Shown here one piece after another: positions 26,390-35,447 of a stretch of 64,000 bases of DNA. The DNA is from Isachenkonia alkalipeptolytica. GTDB lineage: Bacteria > Bacillota > Clostridia > Peptostreptococcales > T1SED10-28. The notes beneath the pieces are model-generated. The model saw only the letters and a list, made by a program, of their open reading frames with translations, did no database searches and was not told the origin of the DNA. The stretch lies in the NCBI RefSeq assembly GCF_009910325.1, contig NZ_SUMG01000005.1, positions 62,001 through 126,000 of the forward strand, read 5' to 3'. Each line of letters opens with the position of its first letter. Position 1 is the stretch's first letter. The position numbers were made by a program, and so were the translations under genes.

Positions 26390-26815
26390 ATGGAAAAATT
26401 AAATGTGTATTTATCAAACTTGGCCCTATGGAATGTAAAGCTTCACAATCTGCATTGGAACGTAGTAGGAGTACAATTTGTGGCCCTTCACAACTTTACC
26501 GAGGAGCTTTACGATGATGTCTTCCAGAAGTATGATGATGTTGCGGAGTATATTAAAATGAACGGCGGAGAGCCCTTAGCAAAACTTTCCGATTATCTGG
26601 ATAAGGCTACCATGAAGGAGCTCAATGAAACCTCTTACAAAACCCAGGAAGTTCTGGACCACCTAAAAGAAGACCTTGAGCTGATGAACGCCCTGGCAGT
26701 GGAAATTCGAAACGAAGCCGATGAAAAAGGGGATTTCGTAGCGGTAGGCATGTTCGAAGAGCATGTGGAGTTTTACAAGAAGCAGCTTTGGTTTATTGAA
26801 AGCATGCAAAAATAA
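26390..26815 (+). CDS. dps: Dps-family ferritin-like protein
   Basis: A 141-residue four-helix ferritin-like protein. Dps dodecamers oxidise and store iron with peroxide and protect DNA. The ferroxidase residues are visible in KLHNLHWNVVG, and further in FVALHNFTEELYDDVFQKYDD, which carries the second histidine and the acidic ligands. GGAGG lies 11 nt before the ATG at 26390. The upstream ATG at 26372 overlaps the ribosome site and is not used. It is monocistronic with a strong terminator, divergent from the HxlR gene. Confidence 0.93.
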   Translation: MEKLNVYLSNLALWNVKLHNLHWNVVGVQFVALHNFTEELYDDVFQKYDDVAEYIKMNGGEPLAKLSDYLDKATMKELNETSYKTQEVLDHLKEDLELMNALAVEIRNEADEKGDFVAVGMFEEHVEFYKKQLWFIESMQK

Positions 26816-26828
26816 CAGACAAACACTG

Positions 26829-26862
26829 AACCCCCCGTATCCAAAAGATACGGGGGGTTTTA
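26829..26862 (+). terminator. Terminator after dps
   Basis: A perfect GC-rich 13-bp stem with a 4-6-nt loop, followed by a T run. It may also serve the convergent Mur ligase gene. Confidence 0.92.
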
Positions 26863-26979
26863 TCGTCATGTTTTTATATTTTAACACTTTTTATATCCGA
26901 ACACTCACATTTTATATCCCACCTCTTGTGGTTTTCAATGCTTCAACCTTTAAAATCAAAGCCTTTACTGTTCCGACGC

Positions 26980-28521
26980 CTATGAAATTCCCGCCACCCG
27001 ATCCGTTAAGGGGGCTAAAATCCGTTCTCGTTCCGCGGGTTCCCTGCCCTTTGCAAGAAGGTGCAGGGCAATCTCTCCGCCGTAATCCATTCCCTGGCAT
27101 CCCGCAAGGAGGACCACATCTCCCGGTTTAGCTTTTTCCATCACCCTTTCAATGGCCTGGGGCAACTCCTGAATGATGGTGGTGGGTATTCCCGCCTCCC
27201 CGGTGACTTCCTCAAAAACCCGTCGTTCCTCCTGGGTCACCCGGTCCTTTTCCATTACATGGGATACGCTTTCTGTGGCGATCAGTTCCCTTACCCCGAG
27301 TTTTGGCAACCACTGTACCAGGGCTTCGGTGTTTTCCCGGTTCACCGCAATCCCCCGTTTTCCCCGGATGGCGTAAAGTACATGGAGGTTGTTATAGTTC
27401 ATTTCCTTTAAGGTGCCCAGGGTCATATGGATGTTTCCCGCATTGGCAAAATGATCATCCACAACCTTAAAGTCCTCCTCATAGATAAACTCAAAACGGC
27501 GTTCCACACCGCGAAAATCTTTTAGGGATTTTCGAACCCCCTCTTGATCCACCCCGGACAACAGACCGATAATCGCCGCTACCACACTGTTGTAGACGGA
27601 ATGAAAACCTGGTACCGAAAGTCTAATCTCCATTTCTCCCTTGGGAATCCGGACCCCTTTATGCTCAAGGTCTCTTTGAATCGCCAGGGTAAAAACCCCT
27701 CTTCCCGTGGACAGATCCAGATCTTTCACTGCAAAATCTCCGCCGGAGTCTTCGATGCCGAAGGTGAAGACCTTGGCCTTCGTCTTCGTTATTAACCCCT
27801 TGGAGTAAGAATCATCCAAATTCAGCACCGCCGCACTGTCTTTTTTTGCCCGTGTAATCAGTCGGGATTTCACTTCAAAGTACCGCTCAAAACTTCCGTG
27901 GGAATCGATATGTTCCCGGGAAATATTGTTTAAGGTCACAATGTCAAAATCCACCGCTTCCACCCGATGAAGCTCCTGGGCCGAGGAGGACACCTCCATG
28001 GTTACATGGGACACCTCTTCCTTTACCATGTTGCTGAAATGTTTTTGAAGATCCAAGGATTCCGGAGTGGTAAGCAGGGAGGGGATCTTTTTATCCCGGT
28101 ACTGCACCATTACCGTACCGATGATTCCCGCTTCAAGTTGTTGATCCTTCAATATTTTATGGGCCATAAAGGAGGTGGTGGTTTTCCCGTTGGTGGCTGT
28201 AATGCCTATAGCATTAAGTTTCCTTGAGGGATGATCGTAAAAGTTTGCAGCACTTCTTGCCAAAGCAATTCGGCTGCTGCTCACTTTTATCTGAGGGATG
28301 GCAATCTCCTGTTGAATTTCTTCCACCACCGCCGCCACGGCTCCATTATTCACCGCATCCTGTAAGTATTTATGCCCGTCGGTTTCATAGCCTTTAATAC
28401 AAAAAAACAGGTCCCCCGGTTCTGTCTCCTTGGAATGATAACTAAGGCCTGAAATTTCTATGTTCCCGTGATTCTTATGTTCTATACTTTCAACGAATTC
28501 TAGGATTTCTTTTAATCTCAT
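26980..28521 (-). CDS. Mur ligase family protein (MurE-like), atypical
   Basis: A 513-residue three-domain Mur ligase. The N-terminal domain resembles MurE (SKETEPGDLFFCIKGYETDGHKY in part), the ATP loop is ITATNGKTTT, and the carbamylated-lysine region is YFEVKSRL. MurE adds the third residue of the peptidoglycan stem peptide. However, the DNPR motif that selects meso-diaminopimelate is absent, the usual DYAHTPD is replaced by DDHFANAGN, and the loop after it reads YAIRGKRG. The fold and ATP chemistry look intact but the substrate is uncertain. It stands alone, away from any division-cell-wall cluster, so it may be a specialised paralogue. Confidence 0.8.
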   Translation of the reverse strand: MRLKEILEFVESIEHKNHGNIEISGLSYHSKETEPGDLFFCIKGYETDGHKYLQDAVNNGAVAAVVEEIQQEIAIPQIKVSSSRIALARSAANFYDHPSRKLNAIGITATNGKTTTSFMAHKILKDQQLEAGIIGTVMVQYRDKKIPSLLTTPESLDLQKHFSNMVKEEVSHVTMEVSSSAQELHRVEAVDFDIVTLNNISREHIDSHGSFERYFEVKSRLITRAKKDSAAVLNLDDSYSKGLITKTKAKVFTFGIEDSGGDFAVKDLDLSTGRGVFTLAIQRDLEHKGVRIPKGEMEIRLSVPGFHSVYNSVVAAIIGLLSGVDQEGVRKSLKDFRGVERRFEFIYEEDFKVVDDHFANAGNIHMTLGTLKEMNYNNLHVLYAIRGKRGIAVNRENTEALVQWLPKLGVRELIATESVSHVMEKDRVTQEERRVFEEVTGEAGIPTTIIQELPQAIERVMEKAKPGDVVLLAGCQGMDYGGEIALHLLAKGREPAERERILAPLTDRVAGIS

Positions 28522-28587
28522 GATTTTCGCTTCCTTTCATTGATAATAATTCATTCTACCATAGATTCCAAGGAGGATAAAGCAAAG

Positions 28588-28619
28588 ATAAAACCGCCCT
28601 TCCATTGGAAAGGACGGTG
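28588..28619 (-). terminator. Terminator after the flavodoxin gene
   Basis: An 11-bp stem (28593-28603 with 28608-28618, one bulge) followed by a TTTTATCTTT tail on the minus strand. Confidence 0.75.
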
Positions 28620-28687
28620 ATGTTATGGTTCCTGTGCTTAGTTTTCTGAACTTTGCTTCCCGAATCATCCCCTGTTGTTGTAACCCA

Positions 28688-29245
28688 TCACTCGGTCAAC
28701 AGGTCTTCCTTTTCCGGGGCTTTTCCCTCTTCCGGGGCTTTTTCCTCCGTCGGTTTACCTTTCCCGCTTTCGATTTCTTTTACCCACTGAACAATTCTGT
28801 CGATTCCCTCCATGTCCAGATTTTCTGTGTCTTCGGTAATCTTAGATACTTTTTTGATAATGGTTTTTTCAAAAAAATTCATCTTTGAGAAATCATAACT
28901 ATAACCAATGTGTTCCTTTATTTTCGCATAATCATAAATGGTTTTTCCTACATAGACCCGGTAATTTCTCTCCACCTCTAAAGTATTGCCCGCCGCAATG
29001 AAAAGGCCGTAGGGTCTGACGATCAAATCCTCTCTGTGCTGATCAAAAAAACTTCGGACCTCTCTTTGTATATTTCCTCCGTAAACGGAAGCTCCAATCA
29101 AAATCACATCATAAATGCATACATCGGAAACTTTTTCCTCTTTTAGATCCAAAAGATCCACTTCACCCGGCAATCTCTTTGCGATTTTTTCCGCCGCCTT
29201 CCGGGTCGTTCCATATTTGGTTCTATAGGCGATTAATGTTTTCAT
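28688..29245 (-). CDS. Flavodoxin-domain protein (HemG-like)
   Basis: A 185-residue flavodoxin-fold protein. The FMN phosphate loop is YRTKYGTTRKAAE at the N-terminus, followed by YDVILIGASVYGG and LFIAAGNTLEVER. The pattern is close to the HemG-like protoporphyrinogen oxidase branch of flavodoxins. GGAGG before the ATG at 29245 (MKTLIAYRTKYG) fixes the start; the longer frame from 29347 would add residues lacking family likeness. The C-terminus carries a Lys/Glu/Pro-rich tail with a near repeat (EEKAPEEGKAPEKE). It is divergent from the flavodiiron protein, suggesting a redox partnership. Confidence 0.85.
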   Translation of the reverse strand: MKTLIAYRTKYGTTRKAAEKIAKRLPGEVDLLDLKEEKVSDVCIYDVILIGASVYGGNIQREVRSFFDQHREDLIVRPYGLFIAAGNTLEVERNYRVYVGKTIYDYAKIKEHIGYSYDFSKMNFFEKTIIKKVSKITEDTENLDMEGIDRIVQWVKEIESGKGKPTEEKAPEEGKAPEKEDLLTE

Positions 29246-29359
29246 AAAAATTCCTCCTGCTCTTAAGATTACTGCTTTATATCCTATGATTTCTTTGGTT
29301 GTAGTGTTATTTATACCAAAAAATCCTCTTTGAAAACATATTTTCATTCTACTAGAACA

Positions 29360-29368
29360 TGTTATAAT
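29360..29368 (+). promoter_or_regulatory. Extended -10 promoter of the flavodiiron gene
   Basis: TGTTATAAT is a consensus -10 with the TGN extension; no good -35 is seen. A second TATAAT lies at 29402-29407 inside the short inverted repeat TTATA-N4-TATAA, directly before the ribosome binding site. Confidence 0.5.
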
Positions 29369-29426
29369 AAACTAAGAATGAGAATATGTACAATAGGGTA
29401 TTATAATACTATAAAGGAGGAATTTT

Positions 29427-30650
29427 ATGATTCATACGGACCAAATTTGTAAAAATGTATATTTTGTCGGTGTAAACGATCGGGAAACCAGACTTTTTGA
29501 AAACCTCTGGCCCTTAGATCGGGGGGTGTCCTATAACTCTTACCTGATTGTGGATGAAAAAGTGGCTTTATTCGATACCGTGAAGAATACGAAGATGGAC
29601 GCATTCATAAAAAAAATCGAAGGAATCCTTGGAGATCGAGAGGTTGATTACTTAATCATCAACCATATGGAACCGGACCACTCCGGGGCTATTAAAGATG
29701 TTCGCCAACGCTATCCCAATGTGAAAATTGTGGGAAACAGCAAAACCTTCGGCTTTATTGAAAACTTTTACGGCGACTTAAGCCCCTACCATGAAGTAAA
29801 GGACGGCGATACCCTGTCCCTTGGAAAGCATGAACTGAAGTTCTTTATGACCCCCATGGTTCACTGGCCGGAAACCATGATGACCTACGAGATGCGCCAG
29901 GGGATTTTATTCTCGGGAGATGCCTTCGGTGGTTTCGGCTCCCTGGACGGAGGGATTTTTGACGATGAAGTTAACCTGGAATTTTACATGGACGAAATCC
30001 GCCGTTATTACTCCAATATCGTGGGCAAGTTCGGCCCCATGGTACAACGGGCCATTAAAAAACTTAAGGATGCTCAAATTCCCCTGCATGTAATCGCCTC
30101 TACCCACGGGCCGGTTTGGCGAAAGGATCCGAGCTGTATTGTGAACTATTATGACCGGTGGTCCCGGGCGGAAACCGAAGAAGGAGTGGTCATCGTTTAC
30201 GGGTCCATGTATGGAAACACTCAGAAGATGGCGGATCTCATGGCTCGACGACTGTCGGAAAAAGGAATTACAAACATTCGGATCTATGATGCGTCCAAAA
30301 CCCATGTATCCTATATCATCAGTGATCTTTGGCGTTTTAAAGGGGTGCTTTTGGGAAGCTGTGCCTACAATACAGGACTGTTCCCTGCAATGCAGACCGT
30401 GGTCCATAAGATAGAAAACTCTCAGCTAAAAAATCGATACTTAGGTATTTTCGGAACCGCTTCCTGGAGCGGTGGCGGGGTCTCCTCCCTGAAACAATTC
30501 GCTGAAAATATCAAGTGGGACTTGGTGGAGGACTCTGTGGAAGCAAAATCCTCCCCTAAAGCGGAAGACCTTGAAAAATGTGCCCTTATTGCAGATGCCT
30601 TGGCGGATAAACTGATCGCCGAACGGGGAGAGGAAAGCGCCCCTTGTTAA
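29427..30650 (+). CDS. Flavodiiron protein (A-type flavoprotein)
   Basis: A 407-residue flavodiiron protein that reduces O2 to water and/or NO to N2O. The metallo-beta-lactamase-like diiron domain has the ligands in NHMEPDHSG, MVHWPETM, SGDAFGGFG and STHGPVW. The flavodoxin domain starts near residue 250 with YGSMYGNTQKMA and ends with TASWSGGGVSS. The length is that of the two-domain class without fused rubredoxin. AAAGGAGG is well spaced before the ATG. It protects anaerobes during oxygen exposure. The adjacent divergent flavodoxin may donate electrons. Confidence 0.95.
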   Translation: MIHTDQICKNVYFVGVNDRETRLFENLWPLDRGVSYNSYLIVDEKVALFDTVKNTKMDAFIKKIEGILGDREVDYLIINHMEPDHSGAIKDVRQRYPNVKIVGNSKTFGFIENFYGDLSPYHEVKDGDTLSLGKHELKFFMTPMVHWPETMMTYEMRQGILFSGDAFGGFGSLDGGIFDDEVNLEFYMDEIRRYYSNIVGKFGPMVQRAIKKLKDAQIPLHVIASTHGPVWRKDPSCIVNYYDRWSRAETEEGVVIVYGSMYGNTQKMADLMARRLSEKGITNIRIYDASKTHVSYIISDLWRFKGVLLGSCAYNTGLFPAMQTVVHKIENSQLKNRYLGIFGTASWSGGGVSSLKQFAENIKWDLVEDSVEAKSSPKAEDLEKCALIADALADKLIAERGEESAPC

Positions 30651-30692
30651 AAGGTTTGGGGTTATTGAACCCTTAATATTTAGTGTATTCCC

Positions 30693-30721
30693 TTTACTTT
30701 TTTGTTCTAAGGGGATATTAT
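30693..30721 (+). promoter_or_regulatory. Promoter of the THF riboswitch/folT unit
   Basis: TTTACT (30693-30698), a 17-bp spacer and TATTAT (30716-30721), placing the start just before the riboswitch. Confidence 0.55.
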
Positions 30722-30733
30722 CAAGATGAATAC

Positions 30734-30832
30734 GTGGGCAGAGTAGTCGTTATGCGTTAAGTGTTAGAAGATGGGAAGTTGCTTCTAAACGAAGATTCTT
30801 ATCGCGTTGTAACGACGCTTCCGCTGCTCCAC
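30734..30832 (+). ncRNA. Tetrahydrofolate riboswitch upstream of folT
   Basis: The order of conserved blocks matches the THF riboswitch: AGAGTAG, TGCGTTAAGTG, GATGGGA, ACGAAG, TCGCGTTG and CGCTTCCGCTGCTCC. The ends pair (GTGGGCAG with CTGCTCCAC, one bulge) to close the element. The downstream gene is a folate-type ECF transporter component, the most common partner of this riboswitch class. A later hairpin (TTTCTCTTAA with TTAAGAGAAA) abuts the SD of folT, and TCACC at 30844-30848 can pair with GGTGA of the SD region, which suggests translational control. Confidence 0.92.
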
Positions 30833-30906
30833 CATTGGAGATCTCACCAAATTTCTCTTAATGTTGGAGCTTCCATGCCTAACTTAAGAGAAAGGAGGTG
30901 ACCGTT

Positions 30907-31491
30907 ATGATTGATAACAAAAGAACACCTAAGTCCCCCGCCCCGAAAACCCAGGGTACAAGGCTTCCTATCAAAGCCTTAGTTACCTCTGCACTGTTGG
31001 TTTCCATGTCCGTGGTTATCGGTCAATTATCCATGATTTTTGCAAATCACACCCTGCGAATCGGGATCGCTCGAATCCCCATTGTCATTGCCAGCATGCT
31101 TTTTGGTCCCTTTGCCGGGGCCCTGGCCGGTTTTATCCAGGACATCATCGGGGTCATGTTGATCGGCGGGGGCTTTCACCCCGGTTTTACTCTAAGTTCC
31201 GTATTAGTGGGGATGATCCCCGGAATGGTTGTCTGGTTCACCCGCAGCAAGCTGGGTAAGAAAAAAACCTTCACTTTGTTCAATGCCGCAGTATCCATGG
31301 TTTTGATATTCTTTTTGGTAAACCTTACCCTGGATACCTACTGGGCATCCACGATTCTGGGAGATGCCTATTTAGTGCTTCTTCCCCTTAGGGCGACGAT
31401 CTACGGACTTGTGGCAGTAATCACCACGGTGGTGATTTTAACACTGTCCGGGGTCCTTCAATCCTTTAAGGAGAGAACCCTAAAGCTTTAA
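30907..31491 (+). CDS. folT: ECF transporter S component for folate
   Basis: A 194-residue integral membrane S component of an energy-coupling factor transporter, with about six membrane helices and a short polar N-terminus. The first helix region ALVTSALLVSMSVV and the loop FGPFAGALAGFIQDIIGV are typical of FolT-type S components. AGGAGG is 8 nt before the ATG at 30907; the in-frame GTG at 30898 overlaps the SD. Specificity for folate is supported by the THF riboswitch and the following folC. The EcfA/EcfT energising module is not in the window. Confidence 0.88.
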   Translation: MIDNKRTPKSPAPKTQGTRLPIKALVTSALLVSMSVVIGQLSMIFANHTLRIGIARIPIVIASMLFGPFAGALAGFIQDIIGVMLIGGGFHPGFTLSSVLVGMIPGMVVWFTRSKLGKKKTFTLFNAAVSMVLIFFLVNLTLDTYWASTILGDAYLVLLPLRATIYGLVAVITTVVILTLSGVLQSFKERTLKL

Positions 31492-31548
31492 TGATATTCT
31501 TTAGTCATGTCCTTTGATCATATTCTTTGATCTAAAACGCACATCCTC

Positions 31549-31578
31549 GGAAAAGCCCTCTGTTTCAGAGGGCTTTCC
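31549..31578 (+). terminator. Hairpin between folT and folC
   Basis: A stem of about 13 bp (31549-31562 with 31566-31578) with a 3-nt loop. The T tract after it is interrupted, so it may be a partial terminator limiting read-through into folC. Confidence 0.6.
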
Positions 31579-31603
31579 TTGATTAAAACCCAAGGAGGTT
31601 CCC

Positions 31604-32938
31604 ATGAAAACCCCAAAAATACACCCTCTTATTGCCCGGGCCAAAGAGTACGGCAGTATTCCCGGCCTCGATACCGTCAAAGCCTTACTTGAAGAACTGG
31701 ATAACCCTCAGGAAAAACTACAGATTATTCATGTTGCCGGTACCAACGGCAAAGGTTCCATCGCTTCTTTTCTGGAAGGCATGCTTATGGAAAACCACTA
31801 TCAGGTGGGGCTTTTCACTTCCCCTTATTTTCATGATCCCCGGGAGATGATTCGTTTTAACCGGGAGTTAATACCGCAAAAGGACTTTGAGAAGATCTTG
31901 GAAACCTTAGCAATTGCCGTTGAAAAAATGCTGATTAAAGGGAAATCCCATCCGACGGAGTTTGAGATTTATGTAGCCTTGGCTTTTTATTATTTTAGCC
32001 GAATATCCACGGACCTACTCATTCTGGAAGCGGGTTTAGGAGGCCGAGAAGATGCCACTAATGTTATTGATAACCCCATTCTTTCTGTCATTACTCAAAT
32101 CGGACTGGATCATACCGAATTGCTCGGCAATACCCTGGAAGAAATCGCCTATCACAAAGGAGGCATTATCAAAACGAGGGTCCCTGTGGTTCTATTTCCC
32201 CAGGAACCCCGGGCCAGGAGGGTTCTGGAAAGCATTGCCAGGAAATCAAACAGTCCTTTGTACTCCTTTGAACCGAACCAGGTAACCATACACAGCAGCT
32301 CCTTAGAAGAACAGTGCTTTTCGGTAGACTTTACTTCTTTCCCGGGAGGATGCTCAAGAACAAAAATTCGACTCCCGGGAAAGCATCAAGTGTTTAACGG
32401 GGCTACGGCCTTACTTGCCCTTTACGTTCTCCAAAAACAGGGCCTTTTTCCGATGACCTTCGATAGCATTGCCCAGGGCCTATTTGCTGTGCAATGGCCG
32501 GGACGATTTGAGGTCTTGGGCCGGGAGCCCTTAACCATCGTTGACGGGGCCCATAACCTCGCCGCCGCAAAAGCCTTAACCGGGACCTTAGACCAACACT
32601 GTAGGCAGTACTCCATTACTTTGATCCTTGGGATGTTGGAAGATAAGGATGTGGAGGGCTTTCTCTCGGAGATCATCCCCTATGTGGACAGGGTGATCCT
32701 TACCAAACCTCTGAATCCCCGGGCCATGCCGCCCCAGCAGTTAAAAGAGCAACTCCAGGGTTACGCCGTGGACACCTTCCTGGAACCTTCCATTTCCAAA
32801 GCAAGCTTTAAAGCCCTGAGTATTACGGATCCATCGGGAATGATCCTAGGGGTCGGTTCCTTATATATGATTGGCGAAGCCCGTAAGGTTTTTCTGAAAT
32901 ACTTCCGTGCTCATCAACCGTCCCCTAAGCAAAGCTAA
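31604..32938 (+). CDS. folC: Folylpolyglutamate / dihydrofolate synthase
   Basis: A 444-residue Mur-ligase-fold enzyme that adds glutamate to folates so that they stay in the cell. The ATP loop is VAGTNGKGSI, followed by FTSPYFHD, ILEAGLGGREDATN and TQIGLDHTE, all FolC landmarks. The C-terminal domain has VDGAHNLAAAKAL. Length is normal. AAGGAGG precedes the ATG. It lies 112 nt after folT in the same direction, so import and retention of folate are encoded together. One-carbon demand would come from the glycine cleavage system downstream. Confidence 0.95.
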   Translation: MKTPKIHPLIARAKEYGSIPGLDTVKALLEELDNPQEKLQIIHVAGTNGKGSIASFLEGMLMENHYQVGLFTSPYFHDPREMIRFNRELIPQKDFEKILETLAIAVEKMLIKGKSHPTEFEIYVALAFYYFSRISTDLLILEAGLGGREDATNVIDNPILSVITQIGLDHTELLGNTLEEIAYHKGGIIKTRVPVVLFPQEPRARRVLESIARKSNSPLYSFEPNQVTIHSSSLEEQCFSVDFTSFPGGCSRTKIRLPGKHQVFNGATALLALYVLQKQGLFPMTFDSIAQGLFAVQWPGRFEVLGREPLTIVDGAHNLAAAKALTGTLDQHCRQYSITLILGMLEDKDVEGFLSEIIPYVDRVILTKPLNPRAMPPQQLKEQLQGYAVDTFLEPSISKASFKALSITDPSGMILGVGSLYMIGEARKVFLKYFRAHQPSPKQS

Positions 32939-32946
32939 ACCTTCAA

Positions 32947-32984
32947 AAACACCAGCGGTCCCGAAGCGGGACCGCTGGTGTTTA
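32947..32984. terminator. Terminator after folC
   Basis: A perfect stem of about 16 bp with a GAAG-type loop, flanked by A and T runs, between folC and the convergent DUF4129 gene. Confidence 0.92.
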
Positions 32985-33059
32985 CAGTTTTTTTAAAAAG
33001 AAATATTATGTGTGCGCTTTTCAATTTAAGCTTTCCCTATTACCACCGGTATAGATCCG

Positions 33060-34304
33060 TTATTCCTCTTTATTAATGAATTTTCCATAGATTCCCTTCG
33101 CCTCTTTATAGGTTTTCGAATCTATCGCCTTTTCTCCATAACGAACCTGCAAATAGATACTACGAAAACGGGCGAGTTCATTTTCGGAATAAAAAGCTTT
33201 CCCCTTCCGGTGATAATCCTGGGTGGTATCCGAGGGCAGTAAAACCGCACCTTGTGCTTCCAACTTTTCTAAAAATTCTCCGTAGTAAATCCTGATACGA
33301 TCTTCCTTGGTCTTTGGTTTTAAACGACTTTTTATCGCATTCCATAAATCTCCTTTTTTATTTGGCAAAATCATCTCTTTATTCTCACTATAGGTCTCGT
33401 TGATTCTTCGGGTCATAGCTTTTCGCGTATAAACCTTATATAGAATAAAAAATACTGCTGCAAATAATATAATTGCGATTAATATGCGAAACACGGGACT
33501 TTCTGCCACGGGGGTTGCCCTTACATTTTCGTGGATTTCCTGCATGTCTCCCGCAACATCCTGCCCCCCCTCCTCCGTAAAACCTTGGGGCTCTTGCATA
33601 ATGGCAGCAATAATGTAATTGATAAAAGTGCCAATGTAATAAATCGGCCAATAAAGTACCCATAGAACTACATCGATCAATAGATTGTATCCCATCCACA
33701 ATAGGCTTCGTGTTTGTTGAAAGAATTTCATAAAGAAGTCCGTACTCAAAATGATACTAAGAACCACGACGATGCCCACAGAACGTAGGTTGATTCTTTT
33801 CAGCTGCTCATGATCGCCGCTATGCTCTAAGTACCGCAGGCTTCGAAGCATCAATACTCCGGATAGGATGTATATCAATAAATAGCCCGCCGCAACATTG
33901 TTGAAGAGTCGGACCCCGCCCATCAGCAGTATAAAAAACCAAAGCACCCCGGCAATAGCGATCCCTACGCCAAATTCATGTTCTATTCGATCATAATGGG
34001 GGTCTTCCATGTTCTTATAAAAAAGAAGGAGTATAAAAAGTCCCACCACCGCTAAATATCCTATTTGATATAGAGGGATTTCCATAAGCAAAGGCAAAAG
34101 CACCCAGGGTAGTAACCATCCCCCGAAAAAACGGGTTTTCCCTTTGCAAAACAACATCCCACCGCTCATCAATAGGGACCAGAGAAAAAGTCCGCCGTAA
34201 TGGTGCCCATCATGAAATAACCGAAGCAATACATTTCCTACCATAAACAGTAATGACAACACATTGATTAAATGTAGCAACGTTAAGGTTTTGATTTTTT
34301 CCAT
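33060..34304 (-). CDS. DUF4129 domain membrane protein
   Basis: A 414-residue protein with about seven to eight membrane segments in the first 300 residues and a soluble C-terminal DUF4129 domain (IRIYYGEFLEKLEAQG, LPSDTTQDYHRKGK). DUF4129 commonly sits with MoxR and DUF58 proteins and often belongs to the C-terminal end of TgpA-type transglutaminases. Here no transglutaminase domain is present, so it is a shorter variant. AAGGAG is 7 nt before the ATG at 34304. It is third in the operon. A loop of about 35 acidic/polar residues lies between the last two helices. Confidence 0.85.
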   Translation of the reverse strand: MEKIKTLTLLHLINVLSLLFMVGNVLLRLFHDGHHYGGLFLWSLLMSGGMLFCKGKTRFFGGWLLPWVLLPLLMEIPLYQIGYLAVVGLFILLLFYKNMEDPHYDRIEHEFGVGIAIAGVLWFFILLMGGVRLFNNVAAGYLLIYILSGVLMLRSLRYLEHSGDHEQLKRINLRSVGIVVVLSIILSTDFFMKFFQQTRSLLWMGYNLLIDVVLWVLYWPIYYIGTFINYIIAAIMQEPQGFTEEGGQDVAGDMQEIHENVRATPVAESPVFRILIAIILFAAVFFILYKVYTRKAMTRRINETYSENKEMILPNKKGDLWNAIKSRLKPKTKEDRIRIYYGEFLEKLEAQGAVLLPSDTTQDYHRKGKAFYSENELARFRSIYLQVRYGEKAIDSKTYKEAKGIYGKFINKEE

Positions 34305-34315
34305 AGCCATACTCC

Positions 34316-35437
34316 TTAATCTTCCATTGAAACCCGGTAGGTTTCAATTTTCGTTGATATTTCACTTAAATGATCTTCGTTTAGGGTAATCAGTACCACT
34401 TTCCCTGCAACTTTTCGCAGTTCTTCCAAACCCGATAAGTCTTCCTCTATAATACCGGGGGTCACCAACACATAAGTCCGGCTCTGGTCCTGACTTTCCC
34501 TCAGTTTCCTTAAAAGATCTCCAAAGGAACTTCTGGAGTAATACTCCGCCCGCCCTAAGGATTCCAGGAGACCTCTGAGATGCCCCGGTCCGTACCCGAT
34601 ATCCGTTAGGGTTTTCCCAAAATATTGATGAATGGTTCCTACATTAGAGGCCAATCCATAGGGAATTCCTGTCCCCTCGAAGTCTTCCAGTATACTTCGG
34701 CTAAGGGAAAAACACTTTTCGATTTTATCCGGGTCTTTCTTCCCCCAGGAGTACTTGCTCATGGCGGTATTCAGTACCAGCACCGCCGAGTGGTCCGTCG
34801 TATAATCAAAGTTTTTCACCAACAGCTCTCCGGTTTTAAGACTGGATGCCCAGTGGATATGCTTTTCCGGCTCATTTCCCGTATATTCTCGGAGTCCCCG
34901 GTTTATAATAGGATCTTCAATGATCCAACGGTTTACGGAAATGTCTCCGTAGTAATTCCCATAGGGCTCCAACTCTTGGTTAAGTTCCACGGCCTTAGGC
35001 AGTACCACCACTTCCTGGCTCTGTTGATCAAAAATTCGATTTACCGTTTGAAGTCCAATGAAATCTCCCGAAATGAGGATGGCCTCCTGAAGAAAATGTC
35101 TTCCCCGTTTATGGGCCACCAGCTGATAACTTCGGGTAATCCGTTGATAGGGCAACAGGCTCAGGGTCATGGTATGGACTTTTGCTAATCCGATATCCTG
35201 AACATTGTTTTTATGAACAAAGTCGAAATGCTTCGGATACTTTTCCTTCACCTGCAAAAAAGACAGGGGCAGCCACTTTCGATTTTCCACAATGCTGTGG
35301 ATATAGAAGGGCTCATCAATTTCCAGGATGCTATCTCGGATTTCCCTGCGATAATCCATTTTTTCCAGACTGTATTCTTTGGTGTATTGATTGAACAGTA
35401 AACCAATAATTATTAAAATGATCAATAGCTGAATCAT
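34316..35437 (-). CDS. DUF58 domain protein
   Basis: A 373-residue protein with a short N-terminal membrane segment (about residues 2-15) and a large cytoplasmic or surface region that includes DUF58. The recognisable stretch is RGLREYTGNEPEKHIHWASS, matching the R-Y-x-PGD-x-R-x-IHW pattern of the family, followed by a von Willebrand A-like part (VLVLNTAM). DUF58 proteins are encoded beside MoxR ATPases and are thought to be their partners in assembling or folding extracytoplasmic complexes. It lies 10 nt after the moxR stop and 11 nt before the DUF4129 start. Confidence 0.88.
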   Translation of the reverse strand: MIQLLIILIIIGLLFNQYTKEYSLEKMDYRREIRDSILEIDEPFYIHSIVENRKWLPLSFLQVKEKYPKHFDFVHKNNVQDIGLAKVHTMTLSLLPYQRITRSYQLVAHKRGRHFLQEAILISGDFIGLQTVNRIFDQQSQEVVVLPKAVELNQELEPYGNYYGDISVNRWIIEDPIINRGLREYTGNEPEKHIHWASSLKTGELLVKNFDYTTDHSAVLVLNTAMSKYSWGKKDPDKIEKCFSLSRSILEDFEGTGIPYGLASNVGTIHQYFGKTLTDIGYGPGHLRGLLESLGRAEYYSRSSFGDLLRKLRESQDQSRTYVLVTPGIIEEDLSGLEELRKVAGKVVLITLNEDHLSEISTKIETYRVSMED

Positions 35438-35447
35438 GTCCTTCCCC

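Noticed and set aside
29401-29415. PerR box at the flavodiiron gene
   Set aside because: The repeat TTATA-N4-TATAA has the wrong spacing for a PerR box and only about 10 of 14 fixed positions match; it contains a -10-like element and sits on the SD.
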